DNA of 64,000 nucleotides from contig JAJEKV010000005.1 in NCBI GenBank assembly GCA_021234155.1, positions 12,158,787 to 12,222,786 of the forward strand, given 5' to 3'. Within the stretch, counting starts at the first letter, position 1. Each line of letters begins with the position of its first letter. The stretch is from Isoetes taiwanensis (taxonomy: Eukaryota; Streptophyta; Lycopodiopsida; Isoetales; Isoetaceae). The translations under genes were made by a program, and so were the position numbers. Positions 1 through 10,410 of this stretch are shown here, one piece after another. The notes under the pieces were generated by a model. That model worked only from the letters and a program-made list of their open reading frames with translations, did no database searches and was not told where the DNA came from.

Positions 1-858
1 GGATTTGAACATACTTATATGCTCGAAGCTGCTGGTCCTCGCTATGGCAGTAATACAAAAGAATCTTGAAGGACTCTTCAATTCGCTCAGCTATAATCCA
101 AGCAGTTAGCAACCTGATCTCTTTCTGGTTCCAAGCTTACCATGTTTACTAAATTTCTGGTAAATAGGTCATGATTTGGAAGACGCATCTTTTGTGTGGT
201 TTCCTTGTCACGAGCTTTCTTTTTGGTCAAATCTTTATGCTTTCTAAGAAACCATATGCAAATTAGGTTAGGTTAAAATTCTTACGGTCAGCCAACAACC
301 AGGCCTTAGATGTAGAAACATTCTGGTTTATTTGACATGTTTACACAATGGATCTGAAAAATATGTACCTAGCAACTTTTATAGATCATTCTTTGAGCTT
401 TTCAATCCATGTTCATGCTTGAGGAGAATTTGCTTGCTCAAGTTATGGCTCTCTTTGTATACTGCTGTAAGATTAGAACAGCAAATGCATTTTGCTATAT
501 TTGGGCTATTTGCAGTAGGAATCTGAAAATTGTATACCTAGCATTATTCTTAGATCTTCTCTTGAGCTTTTCAACAGATACTCTTGCTGCCTTGCATTTG
601 AAAGTTATGTTAAAATTCGCAAATCGCTTGGAATTCTATCCAGCTATGGAGCGCAGAATTTAGCAGCTTCACCCCTCTTTTATTTCGGGAGCTCAATATA
701 CTCTCACTCTCATGCTTTCTTCATCCGGTGACGTCGGGTTCGTTTTTTGTCCAATTATTTTATCCTCCAAGTTTTTTCTCCAATTTTTAGTTGTAATTTT
801 GTCTTCAATCTCAAGAATTTGGTTTTTCTTGATAGTTTTCTTTTGATTTGTAAATCAG
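1..858. other. Upstream region of OPT gene, no coding exon seen
   Basis: This AT-rich stretch holds no exon that I can support. It contains a diverged direct duplication (listed separately). A pyrimidine-rich tract ending in AG at about 859, just before the OPT start codon, could be the acceptor of a 5'UTR intron. The promoter of the OPT gene should lie here, but no clear TATA box stands out. Confidence 0.5.
350..609 (+). repeat. Diverged direct duplication (two copies of about 90 bp)
   Basis: Positions 350-446 and 518-609 align along their length. Both start with GGATCTGAAAA or GGAATCTGAAAA. Both continue through a shared TACCTAGCA, then AGATC and TTGAGCTTTTCAA, and both end in AAGTTATG. 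The copies differ by many substitutions and small indels, so the duplication is old. Confidence 0.6.
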
Positions 859-880
859 GGAAGCATTGCTGGCCAATGCA

Positions 881-3800
881 ATGGGGAGCGAAGGCGCATC
901 CCCTTCAAACAGGGCTGATGATGTTGAACAAGGGCCCCTAAAAGAAACCCTTGATTTGGAAGAAAATTGCAGCAATGGGGCAGAAAAACAGCATTTCGAA
1001 GGGGATATAATTTGTGCGGTTAAGGATATTGACGCTCATCAAACAGAGCAATCCCCGATAGAGCAGGTGGCATTAACTGTGTCAACCACGGATGATCCAT
1101 CAATTCCAGCTTTCACTTTTCGTGTCTGGGTTATAGGCAGCATTTCATGTGTGGTTTTGATGTTCTTGAATACGTTCTTTAGCATGAGAACACAACCCCT
1201 CGCCATATCTGGAATTGCAGTTCAAATTGTTGCTCTTCCTTTGGGTCGTTTGATGGCTTCAACGCTACCCACGAGTCCCCTGCGTGTACCAGGATTAGGA
1301 TGGAGCTTCAGTCTAAATCCTGGTCCTTTTAGCATGAAAGAGCATGTTTTAATTACAGTTTTTGCGAATGGTGGTGATTCTTCCGGTGGGGATGCTCATG
1401 CTATTGCGTCAATTACTATAATAAAAGCATTTTACAAACGCCGGATTAGCTTTCTTGCAGCTTTGTTTGTGGCCATCTCTACTAGAGTAAGTCTTAGCCT
1501 TCAAACCTTGTAATTCTGTTCATCAAGTATCAGTATGAGTTCATGCTTTTGCAATAAAGTTGAGTATAAGGTGCAGGACCCAGCAGAGGCCAGATAGTCT
1601 TTTTTCTTTTAATTTTAGAAAACTGTCAGGTTTCTTTTGCTTAGGCTATAAGGGTCAAATGTCACTAAGGTCATCTTTTGTTAATTTCAAATGAAGATTC
1701 TTTTACTCACGTTGACTACTACCAGATCATGGGATATGGATGGGCAGGACCTCTGAGAAGATTTTTAGTAGATCCGGCTCATATGTGGTGGCCTGCCAAC
1801 TTAGTTCAAGTATCTCTCTTCAGGTAAAGTAGATACCACTTAACCGTTGCAATGTTCATTTGCAAAAAGACTTATACATCTATACACTTAGGCTTTAGGC
1901 TATGTTCAGTATTGGGTCATGCAAACATCCTACTTTGAAAGCTAGGTAACATTGCAGCATAAAGTCGCATAAAGTTTTTTACTTTTTTGCCATAAAGGAA
2001 TTCAAGTGAGGCAGACACACCAACTTAAGAATAAGAAGCTTCAAGAAAGTAAGAATGTTTCAATCAATTTAACCTGCGTAAAGCAAATAGATACTCGAAG
2101 GACTAAAAAGTACTACTAATGGCAATACCTTGTTTTTAATTAATATGTATATTATCTTTCAGTTGCTCTTCAGAAACTTGAGCCCTTTTGTGTATTTTCA
2201 AGGTTTTTCTTTATCTTGCATTATATATCAATTATTCTGTTTTTTTCCAATTTGAGAACCGTGTTGCATGTGCAGGGCTCTTCACGAAAATGAAACAGTC
2301 AGCAAAGGAATGAAGCGCATAAATTTCTTTTTGTTATTTATGGCTGTGAGCTTCATTTATTATGCCTTACCTGGGTATCTTTTTACATTGATGTCATTCT
2401 TCTCTTGGGTGTGCTGGGTATGGCCACATTCTGTAATCATGCAGCAATTTGGGTCAGGCAAAAGTGGCCTTGGACTTGGAGCCTTTTCATTTGATTGGGC
2501 AGGTATATCTGCGTATTTCGGCAGTCCACTTGTTGCCCCATGGTTTACTATTGTGAATATCGGAGTAGGGTTCTTGCTGTTCACTTATGTTGTAATTCCT
2601 GCGGCTTATTGGAGCAATTTATACCATGCTCGAACTTTCCCCATCTTCTCTAACAAGCTATTTACATCTAAGGGTAAGAGATATGATGTTACCCGTGTCA
2701 TGACCCCAGATTTTCAGTTAGACAGGAAAGCATATCAAAGCTATGGAAAGTTGTATATGAGTACATTTTTTGCGCTTTCAACTGGAGTTGGATTTGCTCG
2801 AATTGCGTCAACCGTTACGCATGTCATTTTATTTAATGGAAGGTTAGCAACTTTCAGCATCTTTAGTATTTTGACATGCTCATTTTGTAAGGATTCTATT
2901 TTTACAGGGATCTATGGCAACGATGTGGTCGTGACAATATTGCAAGAGATGATATCCATACTCGTCTCATGAGGAAGTATTCTAGTGTTCCAGTCTGGTG
3001 GTTCCTGTTGCTACTAGTAGCGAGCATTAGTATGGCCCTTTCAGTGGTTACAGTGTGGAATTACCAGTTCCAACTCCCTTGGTGGGGTATATTTTTTGCT
3101 TGTGCATTTTCCTGTGCGCTGACCCTTCCAATTGGGATTATCACAGCTACCACGAATCAGGTATGTGCACAATGTTGGCAGTTGGGATATTAGAAAGGTG
3201 CTGGTAATAATACAGTTTTGCTTTGCAGCAACCTGGATTCAATGTCGTCACTGAATTCATCATTGGCTACATTCTACCTGGGAAACCAATTGGAAATACC
3301 ATGTTCAAAACATATGCTAAACTTAGCATGACACACGCCATTTCATTCTTGGCAGATCTTAAACTTGGACACTACATGAAAATTCCACCACGCAGTATGT
3401 TTATAGCACAGGTAAATGCCTGAAAAAGTTGGGAGGATGGGAGGAATATTCTTAAGTGTAATTGCCTGTGGGTAGTTAAGTAATGTGAATGATTTGGGTA
3501 GGTCAGTAATGTGAATGATTCTCCTAAAGTTATGAGCATGCCTGCAGGTGTTTGGAACAGTTATATCGGCAACTACAAACTTGAGTGTTGCATGGTGGAT
3601 GATGGAAACTATAGAAAATATTTGCAACACCGATCTCCTGCCTTCAGACAGCCCTTGGACTTGCCCGAAAGACAGGGTTGCATTTGACAACACAGTAATT
3701 TGGGGGTTAGTTGGTCCCAAAAGGCTTTTTGGGCATCAGGGAGAGTACAGAACGCTTGTTTGGTTTTTCTTGTTAGGAGCAATATTACCTGCCATTGTCT

Positions 3801-4162
3801 GGATATGTGCAAAAACGTTTCCAAAAGTAAAATGGATAGTCCTGATAAACATCCCTGTGATGCTTGGTGCAATTGCATCGATGCCACCTGCTACACCTGT
3901 TAATGTGGGCTCCTGGCTTATTGTAGGCACGGTGTTCAACTTCTTCCTGTACAGGTATAGAAAGCGATGGTGGCAACGCTATAACTATGTGCTCTCTGCT
4001 GCTTTTGATGCAGGCACGGCCTTCATGGCTATATTTTTGTACTTCTGTTTCGACCTAGAGAAGAGAAATATTAAGTGGTGGGGAACGCAGGTTGATCATT
4101 GCCCTCTTGCTGCTTGTCCTACAGCTCCAGGCATTGTAGTGAAGGGGTGCCCTGTGTTTTAG
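881..4162 (+). CDS. OPT: Oligopeptide transporter (OPT family), six exons
   Basis: This is a polytopic membrane protein of the OPT family, which in plants moves small peptides, glutathione or metal chelates across membranes by proton coupling. Exons with GT/AG borders are 881-1486, 1726-1823, 2276-2842, 2908-3160, 3229-3411 and 3548-4162; phases join cleanly to give about 773 residues, close to the usual 700-760. Family signatures are visible: [18 protein letters not shown] from residue 146, IMGYGWAGP with [18 protein letters not shown] across exons 2-3, HTRLMRKY in exon 4 and [10 protein letters not shown] around residue 559. Many hydrophobic segments fit the multi-pass topology. The first ATG in the long open frame is at 881; about 80 polar residues precede the first membrane segment. 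No stop or frameshift breaks the model. The substrate and OPT subclade cannot be told from the sequence. Confidence 0.95.
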
Positions 4163-5518
4163 TGAATATTTATTTGTCCATGTGTATAGTTGCAATGATG
4201 TGCAATGGCAGATCACATCTTTCCTGCCCATCTGCTGCCCAATTTGTATATCTTATCCATTAAGTGAATTGAGAGGTGAACTGAGTTTCTTATGTTGTAC
4301 CGTGTTTTAAATGATGAAATATGCTTTGCTCACAGCGGGATGAAACTGGATAATTTAGAAGAGACGCACCACCGAATCAATTTGGGAAAAAACAAAAGTG
4401 CAGAAAGGAAAGTTTGAGAAAGAGCTCTTGCTAGAAATATCCAAAGTCCGGTTAAGTTGTTCCATAAACCCTTCATGCTGATGTTTATCGGCACTTGGAT
4501 GCCTTTATGGAAAAGGAAATTTCACTAAGAAAAAACTGTCGCATAACGGACATCAAGATTCCTTGGATATTACTTTATCCAATGATTCCATTCGCATGAA
4601 AAAACCAAAGTCCATGGCTTCCGTCTTTTTTTAAGTCAGAATATATCACAAAGATATATTGTTCCCTTATGGGTTTTTTTGGGTGAGGTTGACCGTCGGC
4701 CGTTGATTCCCGGTATATTCATGGAATTGTTCTAGATCCACGGATACGAACATTTTGTCAAAAAAAACGGATGACAAATGCTATGGTCCAAATCCTATGA
4801 ATATAAACCATAGCTGCCTTAAACTATAGCTGCTTTGCTCTCCCAAAAGGCTTTTGGCCTCTGAGCAGAATCTTTGCAAGTTTTCGCCACACCTCCCTGC
4901 TACTCGGTTGTGTTACTCGGCCAAATCGGCTGCAATCGGCCAGCCTGCATGTCTTCATACTCAAAGAGCCTGCATGTCTTCATACTCAAAACGGCTTCAG
5001 TCTCACTACCCAACTAGATTTCCAAGCTCATACTCTGGGACTGGGATACAGGACATCCACTTATGGAAATCTGCAGATAACTCAGTAACGCAGCTACATT
5101 TTGAATAACTCAGTAACGCTCAGATAACTCAGGAGCGAGCTCTGTTTCTTCCATTTCCGGTGAAGGTGTAGTGCTCTTCGTCCTCTTTCTCTACACCAGG
5201 ACTCACCAGAACCAGAGCCATGCCGGAACCCCTGCCAGTCTCCCTGCCCCGCTCGGATCCGTTCCCAAAAAAGAAAGGAGCATTTATTTTTATCTTTCTA
5301 TCCTCAAACCATGCACATCCAGACCTTTCTCCTTCTATTTCCAAACCATGGACTGATAAATCTACCTCCATCTTAATTTCCTGCCAACAAGCAGCTCAAA
5401 CATGTCCAAAAAATACCATCCACATACCATTTCGGATACATACGCCCCCAAAATCTAGGCCCAACCATAGGTGAAATACCCTCCCCAAATACGAAACAAA
5501 ATAATTAGAAGTTTATCA
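4163..5518. other. OPT 3'UTR and intergenic DNA
   Basis: The first few hundred bases should contain the OPT 3'UTR; an ATTAAGTGAATTGAG stretch at about 4259 is followed by AT-rich DNA. From 4850 to 5480 the sequence is more C-rich, with short open frames on both strands. None has recognisable similarity or convincing splice structure, so I call no gene. Confidence 0.5.
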
Positions 5519-5775
5519 GAAAGATTTAGTACAGGTTGTGGACAAGATCAAAACATACAAGAATGCAATTGAGATTGTACCATACGAAGATAGAGGTGGT
5601 GTGCCCAAAGATAGAGGTGGTATAGAAGAATAGAATAGAATACAATTAGTATCCCTAGTGTCATGAGGCCATCAGACTATAGAGGTGGTGTGTTTAAAGG
5701 TAGAGGTGGTATAGAAGAATAGAATAGAATATAATACAATTAGTGTCCCTAGTGTCGTGAGGCCATCGGATTGAT
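5519..5775 (+). repeat. Repeat block, left member of a pair flanking a LINE
   Basis: Positions 5519-5612 match 7678-7785: a shared GACAAGATCAAAA, then ATGCAATTGAGATTGTA, CATACGAAGA, and copies of GATAGAGGTGGTGTGCCCAA. A further internal direct repeat lies at about 5601-5675 and 5682-5768. Both halves contain TAGAGGTGGTATAGAAGAAT, an (AATAG)n run, then TCCCTAGTGTC and TGAGGCCATC. The block looks like a small repeat family with an (AATAG)n tail. Confidence 0.65.
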
Positions 5776-7680
5776 GTAGTATGGGCGAGCTCTCTTATGG
5801 GTGCTACAAGCGCGTCATGCTGTTTTGTTATAACCCTTTCGGAGGGCTTATCTTGTTTTCTATTAATACCAGCACCCCACTTATATCTGGCATCATGACC
5901 ATGCGAGGGTGCGTCGCTATCATCAGCTTTTAGCTGTGTACGTTGCGGGCTTTAATGTCACTCACTTTTACAGTGGTTCATATCACAAGTCCTTTGTCTT
6001 TGTGCACCTCACGGTGTCTGATTACCATCTCATTGATTAGGGGTGTTTTTAGGGGTTAGGGGTGTTTTTAGGCACTGATCTAGAGCAATATCTATACGCA
6101 TAGGGGTCAAATTGCCTTTTAAAAATGGGTATAAGGAGGATTTTTTGCTACCCTCCGAATGCAGATGCCATACCCCCTTTATGTATAAGTGCATCCCCCG
6201 AGTCCCCATACGTTTGTTGTCCTATCAGTTAGTTCGGGTTGAATATTTCTCTCAGCCAGAGTGTTTTCAAGCCGTTGTGCTTTTGTAGCCACGCTTGTGT
6301 CGCTCTGTCTACCTATTCTTCACTCAATTTTCCTTCATTTAGTATGTCGCTCAGATTCATCCCCATCTCTCTGGTCCATATTGCTACTTCTCTTAACCAT
6401 CCATCACCTGCAGTAATGTGGAGTTTAGCCGATTCCCCAATTGCAATTGTAAGTAACTTCTCCGTATGTCCACCCATGTTATCTCTCGACAAATATGTGA
6501 CGGTCCTTTTCCAGGCTCTAATCTCCATTGGTCTCTGGCCTGTCTCGTATCCCATGGCTGTCAAAGGTGTGCTCGTCCTCACTTTGAATTCCTGCCGGTG
6601 CCATTGCCTCAAAATACCTTCCTGCTTCTCCACCGGGTCCCCATATATGCCTCTGATCCGTACAACTATGTTGACGCAACCACCATGCTAAACAGGTAGC
6701 ATTTGATCTCCCAATCAATTATTTTGCTCCTGTTGTCAAAAGTTTTTCATTGTATAATAGCTTCCTATGGCTGACTGAAACTTGGCATCCGCTCCTTTAG
6801 ACCATTTGGCAGTACCGTGAGTGTCATTTCCTAGGTATTTATATTCTGTAGCTTCCTCCAATTCTGCACCCATATACTTGAAGGGTTTGTGTCTAGCCTT
6901 AGTTCCGAATGTGATTATCTTGGTCTTTGTTAGGTTCACTGATAGACTTGTCTTACTGCGGAAAGATTCTAGTAGCCCTAGTAACCTGTGCATACCCCTG
7001 GTCTTGGTAGCCATCATGCTCAAGTCATCTACGTATAGCATTATGGGTACTCTGGTGTCTCCTAGAGTCGGAGCATCCATATCTTCATCTCTTTATTATA
7101 TGAATTCCTATAAGGCGTAAATGTATATGCCAAATAGTGTTGGAGATAATGGACACCCTTATTTTACTCCTATGTCACAGTTTATTGTCTGTCCCTCTTG
7201 CTCCATTTTGGCATACACTCTCTGGTATAATTGTGCAATGGAATCTATCATGCCCTCTGGCGCTCTTAGGTCTACCAGCCTCTGTAATAGCTTTTCTCGT
7301 GGGACGGTATCAAATGCCTTTTTGAAAACTACAGCATATGATCTTCTTACCTTGTGATTTGGTTTGCTCTATTAGTATGCGGAGGATGACCAGGTGGTCT
7401 ACGGTCAAGTGTTCAGGCCAAAAACCCGCTTGCCCCTGTACTCTTACATTTTCTGTTTTTGCCTAGTACTTCAATTTATTATCCAAGACCTTCCCAAACC
7501 ACTTTGTGAAGATAGAGCTTACCATTATAGTTTTGTAGTTTCCTGGCTCATCCCTACTGCCTCCCTTGTGTAGGGGTATTACTTTGTTGTATGTCCATCT
7601 GTCTGGTACCCCTGTCTGGAATATGCCGTGAAATATTTTAGTGACTTGGTCCCCTATTACTGTATCGACGCATTTCAAAA
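5770..7680 (-). mobile_element. Decayed non-LTR (LINE) retrotransposon, 5'-truncated
   Basis: Reading the minus strand from 7678 down, reverse transcriptase pieces occur in the correct order but in changing frames. They are a fingers segment with PDRWTYNKVIPLHKGGS and EPGNYK (7678-7463), a KAFDTVPREKLLQRLVD block near 7330-7280, GCPLSPTLFG near 7170 (just after a stop), and the catalytic YVDD at about 7035-7024 followed by a YKYLG block. The remaining C-terminal region (6718-6240) is open only in pieces. No endonuclease or ORF1 lies upstream, so the copy is 5'-truncated, as is usual for LINEs. The 3' boundary is uncertain. A hairpin-like CCCTCCGAAAGGG near 5840 resembles the 3'UTR hairpins of the other LINEs in this window. 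Confidence 0.85.
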
Positions 7681-7785
7681 AGATTCAGTACAGGTAGTGT
7701 GACAAGATCAAAATATACAAATGCAATTGAGATTGTATCATACGAAGACAGGTGTTGTGCCCAAAGATAGAGGTGGTGTGCCCGG
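7678..7785 (+). repeat. Right copy of the repeat flanking the LINE
   Basis: About 95 bp match 5519-5612 in the same orientation, with roughly ten differences and one or two single-base gaps. The LINE relic lies exactly between the two copies. The repeat is far too long for a LINE target-site duplication (usually under 20 bp). The arrangement may be a duplicated segment or an older element split by the LINE. Confidence 0.65.
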
Positions 7786-9202
7786 TGTTGGGCATTAGAC
7801 ATAAGCGTGCATAAGGCGTAGATGTAACGCTTGTGCAAAATAGGTAGATGTAATGGAATGTGTAGATGTGTGCATCCTCGTACCTTGTCTTTTTTATGCA
7901 TGTGGTTTGGAGTCTTACCTATATTACATACATTGGATATATTATCTTTTATACAAAGTTCATAGAACAAAAGCCAAGAGAATAGGTTGTTGTGAGGGTT
8001 TTTGGAATGATTTAGAAGGAGCAATTTTTGGGCAATTTTTTTTTGGCAAACTTTGAAGCATCATATTTTGGTGACTAAAGATCATTTTTAGGTTATTTTT
8101 ACTTTATTGGAAAAGATATCAAATAGGGGTTTTGAATTGATTCTGATTAGGCCTAAGTTCATCCACATGCTGGAGTTATGATAGAAAGAGTGACGATGGG
8201 TCAGGATTGACTGCACTATATGTATCTTCTTGTCTAGTTTGATTCCTGAAGCTAGGAGCTAAAAAGAGGGGATACTTTGGAAGGAAAACAGATACAAGAT
8301 GCCATGGAACCATTCTTGAAGTGGTTCTCAGATGAGTTATTAAGTCTTACACGAGGGATTGCCCTTGAATTGCTTAAGTGATGTTCTTGGATTGTATTGA
8401 ATTATATCTGAAGGCTTTTGGATTACGTTACAAATATTGATGGTGATTGATTGAAGAATCAATGATGCATAAGAAAATGAATCATACTAGCTGTTAGTAA
8501 AAAGAATAGATGCATCTTGGCTAATCAAATTAATAAAGACAAATCACAAATCAAAGCTAAAGAAATCATGTGACATAGTCATTATTGACAAATTAATATG
8601 AGATGTTGCATTTTTTATGGGGGAATAGCTCTATAGGGACATTGTGATAATTTGCTATGTAAAATGATAACCAGTGCGTTGGACATAATAGCATCTTAGG
8701 ATGAGCTTTCTTTATGGGAGGAAATGTTGAGACTTCTATATGCTCTTGTGTGATATATCTCAGCATGCTAAATTCTTAGATGACATAGTTATATAATATC
8801 GGTTGCATCATGCTAGCATGCTCTTGTTGACTACTAGACATTTGATTGTGGTAGTACATGAATGTGATGTGTTCTCTGTGATATCATTGGTATTGTTTGC
8901 ATTGCTCAATCTTGTTCTTGATATAAATGCATGGGAAATGCATGTGAGCTATGAATTTGGGTTCTTGTATCATATGATGATAAAACATGGTTTCAATATT
9001 TGATATGTGAAATATGTGCTAAGTTCTTAGCTGGTGCATGAGTGCATATCTTCCCGGGCCAGAGTCCATTTGCAGTGGCTTGGACTTGCGGTTGTTCTTG
9101 TTCCACACATCGGGCATTGTCGCCTTGGCACATGGCTTTGGAGTGGTCCCCTAGCGCTAAATATAGGCTAGGAAATGTGTGTACACATGAGACTTTACCC
9201 CC

Positions 9203-9234
<32 letters not shown>

Positions 9235-10410
9235 GGGTGGGTATAACTGCAAGACCTTATCAACTCTGCATTCAAGAAACCGATGCATGCTTATGGTTAT
9301 CTCATGGTTTTTATAGTTATTTCACGGTTGTCTCATTATTATCTCATGGTTCATGATCTAGTTATGACATATAGAGATAACTTATTTTGATCCATTAATA
9401 ATAATGTATTATATCGTCACAGTGCAATCTTTGTCTCCTTGCTGGGCATATGAAGGTGGTCCTCATGGTTGTACTATTCTATGTAGCTCGTGTATGATGC
9501 TTGTGTAAGCAGAAATACATGATTGGAGGATAGTCTTGAGCACTGCAATCTTGGTTCGGGAAATTTTTCAGCCTCAGGAAGCATCTTTCCGACTGTTCTG
9601 AACCTATCTCGGCAAGCTCCAGCACAGGGTCACGATTCCTCCGGAAATACTAAGAAAATCTGTTATTTTCAGCCAGAATTTTTCCTACTGTTTCAAATCT
9701 GTCCAGCTAAATCTGGATTTTGACCAGCAGGTTACAAGGGTTCCGGGGAACTTCCCGAACCGAGACTGCAATTGAGTTAGAAGCCTAAGGGATCACTATA
9801 AGCCTTTAGGAAGTCCTCTAAGAATTCTAAGTTGTGATTTGCGCATTGTACATATTTTATGTGTTATATACCTGCAGTGGACTATCATTTATGTTAAGGT
9901 CTAATGGTTATAAACATTAAATTCTTTGCCAACTTTTGTTGAACTCATGTACACCAACTTGTCATTATCTCATGCAAGTCTTCCTAGGATCTCGAGTGAC
10001 CTAGAGGGCTAACCTACGTTCTTGGTAAAATGAAATACAAAGAATCTTGTTAATAAAGAATCAGTCTTACTGTCACCATAGATTGGCAACTACAGACTTG
10101 AATATTCATGCATTTATAGATAAAATCATGTAACAATTCACCCAAATCGAAATTCTTTCAACCAAGAATGCTTAGCAATTCTACCTTGATCATCTGCGAT
10201 TATCTGAACATACTGAACTCAGGATATGAACCAATAGGGCACTTTTTCTCATTTTTCTGTAATCGTCACTCTCTTGTTCAATTTTGCATTAACATTGTCG
10301 CACTTTTGTCGAATGGATGAATCTTCTGGAGCTTTGTATATATCAGATTGTCAATTGCTATCTAGGAAGAAATGATCCCATATTTGAATTGAATCATCAT
10401 TGAGACAGCT
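7786..10410. other. AT-rich intergenic DNA with old repeats
   Basis: No exon is supported. At 7786-7900 the motif TAGATGTAATG recurs; related motifs (GTGCCCGG, GCATTAG, TAGATGTAATG) reappear at 13712-13905, which suggests a dispersed repeat. A poly(A) run lies at about 9200-9223. The 170 bp before it could be a retroposed fragment ending in its A-tail, but I cannot name it. A small inverted-repeat element at 9544-9770 is listed separately. Confidence 0.45.
9544..9770. mobile_element. Small element with 19-bp inverted ends (MITE-like)
   Basis: Left end 9544-9562 reads TGCAATCTTGGTTCGGGAA. Right end 9752-9770 reads TTCCCGAACCGAGACTGCA. These are reverse complements at 17 of 19 positions. The 189 bp between them carry no recognisable coding sequence. 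I see no convincing target-site duplication, so a MITE is only one reading; a chance or regulatory inverted repeat remains possible. Confidence 0.45.

Noticed and set aside
881-4162. YSL metal-nicotianamine transporter instead of OPT clade
   Set aside because: The [27 protein letters not shown] and KIPPRSMF motifs and the length fit the OPT peptide-transporter clade better than YSL proteins.
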